Shown piece by piece: positions 50,261 to 60,990 of a stretch of DNA of 64,000 nucleotides. This DNA comes from Circinella umbellata (lineage: Eukaryota; Mucoromycota; Mucoromycetes; Mucorales; Lichtheimiaceae), in the NCBI GenBank assembly GCA_025093555.1, contig JAIWNF010000102.1, positions 27,406-91,405 on the forward strand. Direction: 5' to 3'. The translations under genes and the position numbers were made by a program. The stretch's first letter is position 1. Each line of letters starts with the position of its first letter. The notes under the pieces were generated by a model. That model did not search any database. It was not told the origin of the DNA and saw nothing but the letters and a program-made list of their open reading frames with translations.

Positions 50261-53200
50261 TTATTGAGTATGGGGAGGGGGGAGAGGCGAAGAAACTATG
50301 GCATCCTCAGGGTTTGGTTCATCTTCATTAAAGTCATCATCAGGATGACTTAAACGGTCAATTTCGCGGAGAACATTAATGAGAGCTGGCCATGTTTTTT
50401 TCCATTTTCCAAGTGACAAACCAATTTCAGAGCGCGGGAGGCGGTTGATGATGAAATCTATAGGCTGGAGTTCTGGAGGCAATATGGGAAGGCTACCAAA
50501 TATATTGTTGAGATCATCAAGTAGTGGCTGAAGCATAGGACAGGATTTGTAATGTTCTCGGTTGGCTGCTATGAAACCACAACGACAATTTTTAAGTGGA
50601 TAAGATGGTAGCCAATGCATACGCCATTTTACTAATCGATGTCGATCACGCGGAAAAGCTGGTAGATAAAGTATTGGATCAATTATACGGTTATGTCGAA
50701 GACAGCGTATTGTTTTACGTTTGGAGCTAAGATTCTGGTATTCCTCATCTCGTTTTTGTTCAATTGCTTTGTGAATTGGATCTTTTGGTGGACTGGTGCT
50801 GTTTTTCAATCGGTTATGGAGCTGATAAAATGGATTATTTGAGGTGAGATGTTTCCATTGTTTGTCACAGTCTTTATCCCAAAGAAAAGATAATTCAATT
50901 GATCGGGCTAGTGTTGTTACTGGAAGCTCTTGTAGTCGGGTTACAAATTTTAGCTATAGAGTACGGACCCTATGTTGAATCGAAGGAATGTTCGCCAGTG
51001 CCATAGGTACTATTGTTGGGAAATGTGTTGAACTATTGCGGTTCATCGCCATTTTGATACAGCTTCTTTGTGTGTTATTAAGTTTTTCTTTTTGTTTGGC
51101 TGATAATGTGGTAATTGCTAATCCATATTCGAGAACTGGTCGTATAAATGTTCGATATGCTCGGATAACTAGCCATAGGCCAGCACCATACTGATGAATA
51201 CCTAGTTGTCGAAGTAGTGCCATGTTACCAGTTGCTTTAGTGATGCGTTGATGTATAAGCTGGTCAGAATTAATACCATTATAGTCGAATGGTATTCCAA
51301 GGTATTGAAATTGTTGGACTTTCGGTAGACGTTCGCCATATAGGAAATAGTCAGAGGAAGGTGGTTGGTGGGTTGATGTAATAGAAGCTGACTCGTCATT
51401 GATAGTTGGTGGTGGTTCAATGATCGCACATTTGTCTGGGTGCCATCTGTATCCGTATTCAAGGGAATGCCGTTCTGCTATATGAAGTAGCTTGGTAATA
51501 TCCTTTGGGGAGCCTAGGAGAACCACATCGTCTGCATATAATAATGAAGAGATGATTGTTGTGTTGATATCTGGACGATTTTTATTGGGACGGCCATTAA
51601 TACCACCTTTATAGTGTCGTTCTTGAGCAGCTGCTTCAGAGGTTCCAGCTTTAAGTGTTGCACGTAGTTTTAATGGATTGTGACAATGTACAATCATATT
51701 GAGGCGTAGCCTTTTAGGAAGTGTATCAATGAAAACAGCATAAAGCAGTGGGCTAAGTATAGAGCCTTGTAATACTCCTTTTTTTGGGTATATATATCGT
51801 GATTGGTAATTTTGTAAAATAACAGCAATTTGCACATCACCAAACATATGTTTAACCAGGTGGAACATGGCACTCGGAATTTGGTGTTGTAACCTTGACC
51901 ATATAATATCACGATCTACAGAGTCGTATGCTGAGCGTATGTCCATATATATTTGTGTTGGAAGAGTATTGTATTGTTTTTGGTATTGGTGTATTAACAT
52001 ATTAAGAGAGAAAGCTTGGTCAAGAGCTCCTCTATGGTGACGGAATCCCCCTTGGGAAATATCCAAAGAGTTAATAGTACTGAGCAGTTTTGGTAATAAG
52101 CATCGTTCAAGTATTTTTCTGAATACACTGGTGAGACTAATTGGCCTAAAATTACCTGCCACTGTTGGGTCACCTTTTTTGTAAATGGGAACGACTTGAG
52201 CTGTCCGAAAAGATGTTGGTATATATGACCAGTTCCAGCAGAGCTTGAAAAACTTGCTCAAGGTAAATGATAGCGAATGTACTATTGGCTTTAGCATTGC
52301 ACCAGTAAGGTGATCATTACCTGGAGCCTTGCGTGGTGCCATTTTTTTAATTAGGTATTCGATTTCTTCAGCTGGAAAAGGGTTGTCATTTTCGTCATGT
52401 TCAAAACCTCATTGCTGTGAAAACGCATTGGACCTTGTGGTGTTAAGTGGGTTTGGTCTTTCACCACCAAAAACTTGAGATAAATGTGAAACCATTTTTT
52501 CTGTTGCTTTTTGTGGGCCTTCTACATCTGAAAATATATATGTTGGTTTTCGATTGCTATGCATCCTCTTAATGACAATATTAGCCTCATTGGGGGTGCA
52601 TTGCCGAGTTTAGTGCAAAATTGTTTCCAGGTTAAACGGCGAGTTCTTGATAGTGTTTTGGAGAAATCATCACATTTTGTAATATATACTGACCATAATT
52701 TTGCACGTATAATTAAATTATTTGGTGCTCTACGCCATTTTCGGTATGCTTTTTCTCTTAGGTCAGCCTTAAGTTGTAGCTCTGCATTCCAGTACGTCTT
52801 CCATGTTTTAGGGCGTGGTTTTGTACGAGACACACTATGGTCAAGTGCATCATATATAGCCGAAGTTATATCACTGCCTAGTTGTTCGATGGTTGGTGGG
52901 TGTGGAATGCTGATGGTGCTATGACAAAGCTGCTCAAGTACTATATTGATGCTGTTGATATTGCTCTCGAATTTTTAATAAATAATTGTCTAAGTTCTGG
53001 ATCAGAAAACCGTTGGAGTTTCCAGTGTTGACGAGTAGAATTTGGGACTGGTAGCGGTTTCCATGGTGAATGTGGTGAAAATGATAAGGTGCAGAGATGG
53101 TGGTATGTTGAAAGCGAAGTCATATCGTGAATATTCATAGTTGGATTGATTATGGCGTTTTCTGGTGAAATGAATAAGTCAATGATACTTGTTCCAGCTG

Positions 53201-53750
53201 CTGTACGAAATGTTGGTTGTGTGCGGGTCAGTGTTCCATTCCATACATGTAGACCATTCCCAGTAATCCATGGTTCTAATGCATGAATTCCACGAGTGTT
53301 GTTTGAATGATCACCAGTCAGCATTTTTGAACGCGCATTTAGATCTCCTAAGATGATAGTGTTATTTGTAATATTGAGCTGGTCCAGCAGCTCGATAGTA
53401 GTAGTGTCATTTAGAGTTGGTGGTGGTGGAAGATATAGACCATGAAAGGTATAGATACCAATTTGAAATGATAAAGAGAAACGGCTTGTATTAGGGAGAT
53501 GATGGATGTGTAAATTGAGATTAGGGCGTACAAGAAGGGAGATACCACCTTGTCCCCTCTTTTTGATGTCAGGTTGAATTGCATAGTTGTGATACTGAAG
53601 CTAGTCAGTCTGTAGTCGACCACGGATGAGAAAAGTTTCTGTGATAAGAATTAAGTCGATATTGTTGTTGTTGCAGAATTTAATAATTTCATCTGGTGAT
53701 TTGGCAACACCAGTTGCATTTAATAAACCAATTTTTAGTTGGTCTATCAT
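50261..53750 (-). pseudogene. LINE ORF2: endonuclease-reverse transcriptase, broken
   Basis: Starts at the ATG that shares its A with the ORF1 stop (MIDQLKIGLLNATG). Endonuclease block: LILITETFL (Glu), IILGDLNAR (Asp, Asn), SIIDLFI and STYHHL. RT block: [30 protein letters not shown] (motif A), [12 protein letters not shown] (B), YADDVVLL (C), RWHPDKC (D), FQYLGIPF (E). The C-terminal cluster is NCRCGF followed by H and C (REHYKSCP). Defects: TAG at 53601-53603, frame change near 52980, frame change at a five-base G run near 52597, TGA at 52409-52411, and TAG at 50954-50956. Final TAA is at 50261. The protein would nick target DNA and reverse-transcribe the element RNA. Confidence 0.88.
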
Positions 53751-55045
53751 TATATTTCCATGTGTTCCGTCTTGTCGATGGTGTCATCCTTACCACTAGA
53801 CAACAAGTTGCGAGCTTCATTAAGTGTGCTGATAGGACGATGTTGGCGGGGTGTTGGTTTTGGGTTCATGTCTTGGAATTTGGTCCAGTATGCTGAATCG
53901 ATGTGATGCTTATCTTCTTTCGAAAGAGAAGTGAAGTGTCTGAGTATGGCGATACCTAGATGTTTTTTTGACATGCGTAAGCACATAGCTAACATCCGTT
54001 CTTGATAGATTTTTTTAGCTTCATCCGCTCTTTCGGTTGCTGATAGTTTTGCCAGAAGAGTGGGGTCACCAATGGTGTTTGCTGAGATTGGGTCAAAATC
54101 ATTTTTGGGTGTTAATTTTGCGTGGGTGAGTAGATCACGAAGTTCTGCTTCATATGAAGAATGAATTAAGAGTGCTACGATTCCATGTGCGGGAAATTGA
54201 ATGTCGATCACGCGTTCTGTGGCAACGCCTACCAAACGAAGAGCTTTCCTGATTTCGCTGTGTAATGTGCGACGTGGCGATCCCATATAGACAAAAGAGT
54301 ATGCTGTGGTATCATTTGCTGGTGTTAAAAGGCGATGTGCCCAATTAAGTAATTTTTCAGAAGGTGGTTGGACAGCCTCTTTTTTTTTTCTTGGTGTGAT
54401 GCTTCTGCCTGTAACCTTTGCGTATGATGTTGCCAAGGTATTTTGCTGTAGATGGTGGTGACGATGCTTGTGTTGGTGACGTTGCTGTTGTTGATGATGG
54501 GGCATTTGCTGCTCAAGTTGTTTGAGCTGTTTCGACTGCATTTCTTTATCTTGTTGTTGTTGCTGTTGTTGCTGAACCTTAATTTCGGCTTTTCTCATTT
54601 CCCACTCTTCAATAGATAAAGCATGACGTGATTCGCACGTGCCTGTGAGAAGAAGGTCCTGATCTGCGGAGACATCATTAGCAACTTTCTCTTGTAGAGT
54701 AGTGGTTTGATGCTGCTGTGTTTCCAAATATTGAAGTTTTGCTTTATAGGTTGCTAATTCGGTTTTGAGCGCCTCGTTTTCTTCAATCAGCTTTTGGAAA
54801 AGCTGGAGTTTGCCCTCTTGAACTTTTAGTTCCGTTGCTTGCTCTGTTATTGTTTTGGCCATGGCTATTTGTTGGTGGACAATAAAATGAGCCCATTCTG
54901 GAACGTGACTCAGGTCAGGTTGGCTGGATGGATTTGTAGATACTGAAGAGTTCTGAAGGAGATTCTGTTCCCATTGGCTACTACCAATTTCTTTGGCAGT
55001 GCTTAGGTTTAGATCTTCCGTATGTGGTTGTGGCTCGTTGTTCAT
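53750..55045 (-). CDS. LINE ORF1 (RNA-binding/gag-like, coiled coil)
   Basis: Open frame of 431 residues from its first ATG (MNNEPQPHTEDLN); the frame is also open upstream to at least 55231 but without another ATG. An acidic/Ser-rich start is followed by a coiled coil with heptads (about residues 60-125: ELKVQEGKLQLFQKLIEENE), a Gln/His-rich run, and a C-terminal folded region (SFVYMGSPRRTLHSEIRKAL, then LGIAILRHFTSLSKEDK). No CCHC zinc knuckle is seen. LINE ORF1 proteins bind the element RNA and form trimers through such coiled coils; that is family knowledge. The stop TAA overlaps the ORF2 start, which suggests coupled reinitiation of translation. Confidence 0.75.
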   Translation of the reverse strand: MNNEPQPHTEDLNLSTAKEIGSSQWEQNLLQNSSVSTNPSSQPDLSHVPEWAHFIVHQQIAMAKTITEQATELKVQEGKLQLFQKLIEENEALKTELATYKAKLQYLETQQHQTTTLQEKVANDVSADQDLLLTGTCESRHALSIEEWEMRKAEIKVQQQQQQQQDKEMQSKQLKQLEQQMPHHQQQQRHQHKHRHHHLQQNTLATSYAKVTGRSITPRKKKEAVQPPSEKLLNWAHRLLTPANDTTAYSFVYMGSPRRTLHSEIRKALRLVGVATERVIDIQFPAHGIVALLIHSSYEAELRDLLTHAKLTPKNDFDPISANTIGDPTLLAKLSATERADEAKKIYQERMLAMCLRMSKKHLGIAILRHFTSLSKEDKHHIDSAYWTKFQDMNPKPTPRQHRPISTLNEARNLLSSGKDDTIDKTEHMEI

Positions 55046-55334
55046 TGTTCTGTTAGTAGTAGTAATTCTCGATTTATTGCTATTAAGAATTTTTTGACTG
55101 TGTAACAATGTGGTGTTATTGGTACGATGTTTAAGGACTCGCTGTCCCGATGAGGAGGTGGTTGTTGAAATGTTTAATTTGTTTTGTGTAAACACGTTTT
55201 TTGTAGCTTTTTCTTGTTTGCTTGATGACAATGCGGCTTTATTATAAAAAGGGAAAGGTGTGTATTTTGGGAAAGGATAAAAAAAAGTATAAAAGGAAGT
55301 GTTATTTGCCGCGCGCGTTACTCGACTACGTCTC

Positions 55335-55348
55335 TTTATTTACGTATA
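55335..55348. repeat. target-site duplication of the LINE, right copy
   Basis: TTTATTTACGTATA, identical to 49957-49970. Confidence 0.85.
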
Positions 55349-55619
55349 CCTGTTGAGCGTTCAAAGCCAATTACAACACTTTACCAGATTAATAATTGGA
55401 AAGAAAGAACTAATATATAGTTTAATCTGATTTTCATCCCACAAAACATAATATTTTCGCACCTTTGTAACAGCATGGTCTTTATCCCTTTCTTATGAAT
55501 GAATAAAAATTCCCTTTAAAAGGGGTCAGATCAGATTGGTCAAAACGTTTGGTTAGATCTAATACATTTGTCTCTTTACTTTCTCTCATGCACTCCTTCT
55601 CTTTTCGTTTTAAATGATT

Positions 55620-56160
55620 CTATTACGTAAGTAGCTTTTTATATTGTTATATGAATTGGATAAAGCATACCTATCAAGCTACTGGGTATTTAATATAAGA
55701 ATCTCCCTTCTTTATTGATAGGCACGTTCTCCTTTGCATTTTTTTCTTTTTTGTTTTAATCGGTATTGTTGGAGTTAAACAATATAATTCAGTAGATGGG
55801 TTGAAAGTGAATAAGTTAATAATCCTGTCAATAGTTTACTAATGCCAATATGTATTCTTTCTTTTTTTTTGAGGTTATTCTTTGATCTTGTATAACTAAA
55901 TTAATGACGGTGGTCAGATCGGCAGTACAGAATATAAGATTATTCGTATTCATATATATAGGCCGAGCTGCTTCCCTCTTTTAGTTCTTAGACACTATTT
56001 ATTTTGAAAATTCTGCTACCATCGTTGAGGTAAATATTTTACAGGTGTATTATAGCTATAGATACTGATAAGCGTGTTAAATGGAAATGAAGCTGCAGTT
56101 ACTAATCGTAGTTACCACAATTCATATCCATCTACTGTACAGAGGATCCTGGCTCGTTAA
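55620..56160 (+). pseudogene. micro-exon gene family, copy C (3' fragment)
   Basis: Matches the other copies from intron 1 onward. Exon 2-like sequence starts after TTGATAG at 55722 (phase 2: HVLLCIFFFF). One micro-exon at 55962-56029 reads AELLPSFSS and then a TAG, with a 68-bp length that breaks phase. Its GTAAAT donor and TACTAAT-like branch (GTTACTAATCG) are kept. It then runs into a truncated GGATCCTGGCTC exon. Exon 1 is missing, so this is a remnant. Confidence 0.5.
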
Positions 56161-56369
56161 TTTTTATAAAAACATTTTTGGGGAAATCAACAGATACTAG
56201 ATATGATCAGTACCCAAGCGAGAAAGTACTATATACCAGTGGAAGTTAATTTCACTGTTCATATGAAGATCTTGTAATACATAAAGTGACCAAGGAAATT
56301 AATGAATATTAAGACTACTTTTTCAAAATCATTGATAATAAATATAGTTGTACGAGTGTAACCCTTACA

Positions 56370-57140
56370 TAAACAACTTTTCTTATTTTCTATTTTTATA
56401 CACGAATATTCAGAATAATTATTCATATAAGAATATTCTCATTTCTATTACCTTTTACACGAATCAATCTATTGTACAACAACTTAATATAAATATCCCC
56501 CCAATTGATTAATTAAACAATCACATGTAATAACTGCGCGACATTAAACAGTTGCTGCGGATTTAACTGCGTAACATTAGAAAGTTACTGCGGAACAATT
56601 GTAAAAGATATATAAACCCCAACTTTTTTAAACCAAATAAAAATCATCAATCTGTTATTCAGTCAATTTGACTTTATTTTAAATTTATTTTCTATTGATC
56701 ACTCAACACCGTATATTGGGTTGTTTTAATTATTTTATTTATCCAAGGGATTAGCTTAAGATCATTATCTTACTTATTTTATATATTTATTTGTTGACTA
56801 CATATTAAACGTAGTATTTGAATTTGATAACAACTAAATTCACATTATAAAGACTCAATACCTACAGACATAATATCTCTGTACTAGATTTGATTATATT
56901 AAAATCATTATCACTTAACATATATTATCTCAAAAGAACTTGAGAAATCTTAATAAACAATTACGTTGTAATATACGATAATATTACTGGTGCTCACTAT
57001 AAAAATACATAAGCATCTGTTGTAGCTGAATAAATATATCTACTTATAAATTTAATATAAAAACATCCACACCGGCTACACGAGCATAAACATGTCGAAA
57101 GGTCATACTCTTTAAGGTCTTTTGGATTAAAGAGCTAATC
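56370..57140. other. AT-rich insertion within 5' flank of copy D
   Basis: Compared with copies A and B, the D flank is interrupted between GTTGTACGAGTG (about 56347) and the resumed block near 57145. The extra 770 bp is AT-rich, holds a short direct repeat (AACTGCG...CTGCGGA, 56530-56600), and has no ORF. Confidence 0.4.
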
Positions 57141-57633
57141 CACCATTTCAAATCAGGCAAGCTTTCAACATATTAAGCATTTATATCTAACATTTTGTAC
57201 AACGGCCCAGAAGAAGGATATTTTATTGTTAATATTCTATTGGAGATACTCTGTTAAACTTTATGTAAGAAAAATAGGGTTTGTGGCTTTTATATTTCCA
57301 TATAATAATATATATTTTTTTGGTATAAATTGTCTGGGCCATATAAAATAATGATATTATTGCTTGTCAATTTAGCTTCACCTTGAAATATCCCATTTCA
57401 TTTGTTAGTATTATTATTTTTTAACTTGAGTTCATTTCATAGGATTAAAGTGATTCCATCAAACATCATTTCAAGGTACCAATGGCAACAAAAAAAAGTT
57501 GAGGATTAGGTAAACCATAGTGGTCCGTGCATTTTTTATAACTTTATTGGTTTTTTACTTAATAAATGACATTCTTTTCCTGAAATGAAGAATAAAGGGA
57601 TTTTACAATTATAATAAATCGTTGTCATTATTG

Positions 57634-57642
57634 TATAAAAAG
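57634..57642 (+). promoter_or_regulatory. conserved TATA element, copy D
   Basis: TATAAAAAG at the position equivalent to 39738 in copy B, about 210 bp before the ATG at 57853. Confidence 0.45.
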
Positions 57643-57852
57643 CAACAATAGTTTTATTATAGAATATGGCTATAGTGTGCGTTTGTAGAGATCATAAGAA
57701 AAATAGGTGGTTCTAGACCGTGCGCGGGATCCAAGGAACGGGTAGCTGTAATGCAGCTATAAAATAAAATTCATTCCCATGGCGGCGCGTTTTTTTCTTT
57801 TTCTTTTTGTTTCACCTTTTTTCTTTTCTCCTTATTTTTTTTTCTTACAAGT

Positions 57853-60791
57853 ATGACACGCTCTACTAATTTTACAGCTCACAATTCCAACAAAAAACGC
57901 ATTCGAATGCTTATAAATTGTCCTCCTCCACCTCCTTCCAGCACTCCCATTCCGCTCTTTGTGTCCAGCTCAAGCTGGGTACAAGCAGGTTTGGGCTCGG
58001 TGTTGCGAAAAATTATAAAACAGAACATTACAAAAAGACCATCTGCACCACGCCTCCGACTCTGTGGCTCTCGGCTCTCTTCTGCTCGTGCTGGTTACTT
58101 AGTAGCTGCTACTACTACTACTACTACTATTGCTTCTCGTTGTCGTGGTTCTGGAGTTCCCCTTTCACCATTTTCTTCTGCTCCTCCATCTCCTGTTACC
58201 ACAGTCTCCACTCTCTCAACTCTTTCGACGCTCCCCATTCTCTCTCCTGGCTCTTCTATTCCAGGTTCACCCGCTTACTCTCCTACCTGTCTCCACTTTT
58301 GGTTGTCTCGTCTCTCTCCTCCGTTGTTTCAGGTGCCGATAGTTCTGTTGCTCTTGGTGACAATGTTTCTGTTCGTTCGGTTGGTAGTGTTGGTTCTGGT
58401 TTCGGTGAGAATGATGGTAGTCGAGAAGAAAGAGAACAAGAAGTTGAAGAAGAAGTTGAAGAAGAAGTTGAAGAAGAAGAAGAAGAAGAAGCAGAAGAAG
58501 AAGCTAAAGAAGGTGGTTATGAAGAAGGTGATTACGAAGAAGGTGGTTATAAAGAAGGTGCTTATGAAGAAGATGATAACATGATGGAGATAGATTGGCA
58601 GTTTGGAGACAGTGAAGATATGGATGTGGATTGGTGGGAGGGGGATATGGTGGTGGATATCCTCCCCCCAATGCCACATCATTATCGTTTTAGGAGGTAA
58701 GCTTTGACTTATTGCGTACAAAAAAACAAACCATTTTATTGTGTATTCTAATTATCAATGTTCTATTTTGTAATAGAGTTTTTTCATACTTCAAAAAATA
58801 CAAAAGTAAGTTGCAAAATACCTGTTTGAAACATGTTTTTTACTTGCCAAAAAAAAACTTGTTACTGACATGTTTTTTTCTTAACAATTTAGAAAACAGA
58901 AAATCCCACAAAACAAAAAAAAGTATAAAACCTCAGAAAAACCCCCAAAAAAAACTAAAAAACTTTATTAAAAAACCTTAAAAAACATTCTTTTCTTTTC
59001 TTTTCTTTTTCTTGGTAAGTGACCTTTTGATATTGTTCTACGAATTAGATATAAAGCATCTTAAGATATTGAATACTAATATAACAATCTTCTTCTTCTT
59101 GGTAGGCTCGTTTATCTTTGCGTCTTTCTTTTTTTTTCGAGGTACGTAAATATAATTGAGTATTTATGGAAAAGAAATAATGGTGTCAATAATTTACTAC
59201 GTAGTTCTAACATTATTATTATTATTTATGTTGCAGTTGAAGAGCTTTGCTCACTCCCTCCCATTTCTTTTGTACATATTTTTTTTGAGGTAATTACTTG
59301 ATCGAGTACAGGAATTAATGGCAGTGGTTTACTTGTAGTGGACTAATATCAAAAGCTTATTGTGCTATCCATATACATATCTAGGTCGACCTAGCTCCCT
59401 CCTGTATATATTTTCAAATACCCTATTTATTTCAAGACATTTTTGCTGCTGTTACCAAGGTACATATTTTATATTATAATTATGGATATGGATATGGATA
59501 GGTGGGTATATGAAGATGATCTGGCAATTACAATACTAATTATATTTAATGTAACTCATATCCATATACATGTAGGTCGAGCTGGCTCCCTTTTCTTTTC
59601 TTGCTTTTTTATATACTCTGTTTTAGAATACCTTATTTATTTTTGCTGTTTTTGAGGTAAATATTCTAAATATATAATATGAATATGAATTATCGATAGA
59701 GTGAGAAATGAAAATGATATCGCAGTTACTGATTATTATTATTATAATCCACATTCTTATATATATATATAGGTCGAGCAAGCTCCCTCTTCTTTTTGTA
59801 TATACCCTATTTATTAAATTTTTGCTGCTTTCATCGAGGTAAATATTTTATATGAGTATTATGAATAACGTTATGAATAAGCATGTCAAATGAAAATAAA
59901 ACTATAGTTACTAATCATACTTTACATAGTTCACATTCGTATACACTTAATATATGTGAGGGTTTGTACCGGTTTATCGAATTACCGGTTTAACGAATTG
60001 AAACGCAGCTGGTACCAATATGTAATATACTGAAAAAATAACTAAGCTGTATGGATAAGATAAAAAATGATAGCTGATATAATGTATCTATGCTATTATG
60101 AGCTAATATTTTGGTGATAAAAATGATATTAGTATACAGTATTCTTCGAATAGTAACAGTTAACCAGAGACAGGATTAATAATGAATGTACAACAAAGTG
60201 TGTTTAAAATATGGACCATGGTTAGCGGTTGAATAAATGCGTAAAAATGAATTGTATCAGCAACATAATTACATACATTACTCAATGGTGATAAACAAGT
60301 ACGTGACAAAGTTGAAAAGAAACACATACATATCCAGATAAGAAAGAAGAAAAAGCATCTGTGTGAAGTTGGTGAAAAAGAGACACTGTTATCAATAAGG
60401 TGTTGAGAAGGTTTCTTTTGACGGCAAGAATGATTTGTGTATTTTCAATTTCTATGGAAACAAAGTGGCCAACTGAAAACAAAGCGAAGAGCTGAGATGA
60501 CGATAAAGGAAGGCCGTGTCAATAATGTTATCAATAAAAACTGATATTATATTATATAAGAAGAAATAATACTATTATAAACCCGGTAAATATTTAAGAA
60601 AGCTCACCGGATACCGGTTTAGCGAATCACCGGTATTTTACTAAGTATATAAAAAATATTTAAGAGATATTACCGGTTTAGCGAAATACCGGTTTAACGA
60701 GAACCGGTTTAGCGAATACTTACTGTATATATAGGTCGAGGTCGGGCTGGTTCCCCTTCCTCCCTCTGTTATTTATTATTTATTTTCAAAG
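57853..60791 (+). pseudogene. micro-exon gene family, copy D
   Basis: Exon 1 (57853-58696) begins MTRSTNFTAHNS, has VQAGLGSVLRKII, then Ser/Pro-rich sequence. A frame change near 58290 separates it from the acidic tail, which is otherwise open (GDSEDMDVDWWEGDMVVDIL) up to a GTAAGC donor. Micro-exons: 59106-59141 (36 bp, phase 2-2), 59230-59289 (acceptor AG changed to AT, poly-T one short), 59385-59469 region ending 59459 (75 bp, open: VDLAPSCIYF to AAVTK), 59576-59656 (81 bp, one TAG), 59773-59838 (66 bp, one TAA) and 60735-60791 (57 bp, open: VEVGLVPLPPSV). All but one keep lengths divisible by three. An insertion of about 770 bp sits in the intron before the last one. Confidence 0.6.
59945..60725. 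mobile_element. insertion with ACCGGTTTARCGAA repeats
   Basis: The intron here is about 900 bp, whereas its counterparts are about 110 bp. The extra DNA starts and ends with clustered copies of TACCGGTTTANCGAA (three at the left including partials, five or so at the right), mostly in the same orientation. The right end is CTTACTG next to TA. No coding frame of note. It may be a non-autonomous DNA element using subterminal transposase-binding repeats. Confidence 0.45.
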
Positions 60792-60990
60792 GTATTTATA
60801 AATGTGCTTAAATACATACATTTATTATATATAATAATAATCAGCTATATTTGAGTTACTAATGTCCATGTCTTTGTAATTAAAATTAGAGAAAATACCA
60901 TGAGTGAGCAGACCAGTTGATCGGATCCGATCCGATTGACCAAAGTTTTATTATGTTTATCTCTTTGCTTTCTCATACATTTTGTCTCTT
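60792..60990 (+). other. 3' end of copy D
   Basis: Intron-like sequence with GAGTTACTAATG ends in AAAATTAG, followed by AGAAAATACCATGAG and a TGA. The block CAGACCAGTTGATCGGATCC that follows is echoed, with drift, near 49765 and 55525. This may mark the end of the repeated unit. Confidence 0.35.

Larger units (their letters stand above)
49971..55334 (-). mobile_element. non-LTR retrotransposon (LINE), full length with TSD
   Basis: A 5364-bp element on the minus strand bounded by an exact 14-bp duplication. The 5' end reads GAGACGTAGTCGAGTAACGC. The 3' end has no long poly(A) but ends AATAAATTTTAACC. Two ORFs overlap by one base (TAATG). ORF1 is open with a coiled coil; ORF2 has an APE-type endonuclease, reverse transcriptase and a C-terminal Cys/His cluster. 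The exact duplication suggests a recent insertion, yet ORF2 is broken at several places, so this copy could not move by itself. The two-ORF, APE-type layout fits the I/R1/Tad-like range; I cannot fix the clade by eye. Confidence 0.9.

Noticed and set aside
54325..54516. 63-codon frame on the minus strand inside LINE ORF1
   Set aside because: Alternative-frame shadow of ORF1.
55046..55231. TTG at 55231 as start of LINE ORF1
   Set aside because: The frame is open there, but no ATG precedes 55045. Non-ATG initiation would be special pleading.
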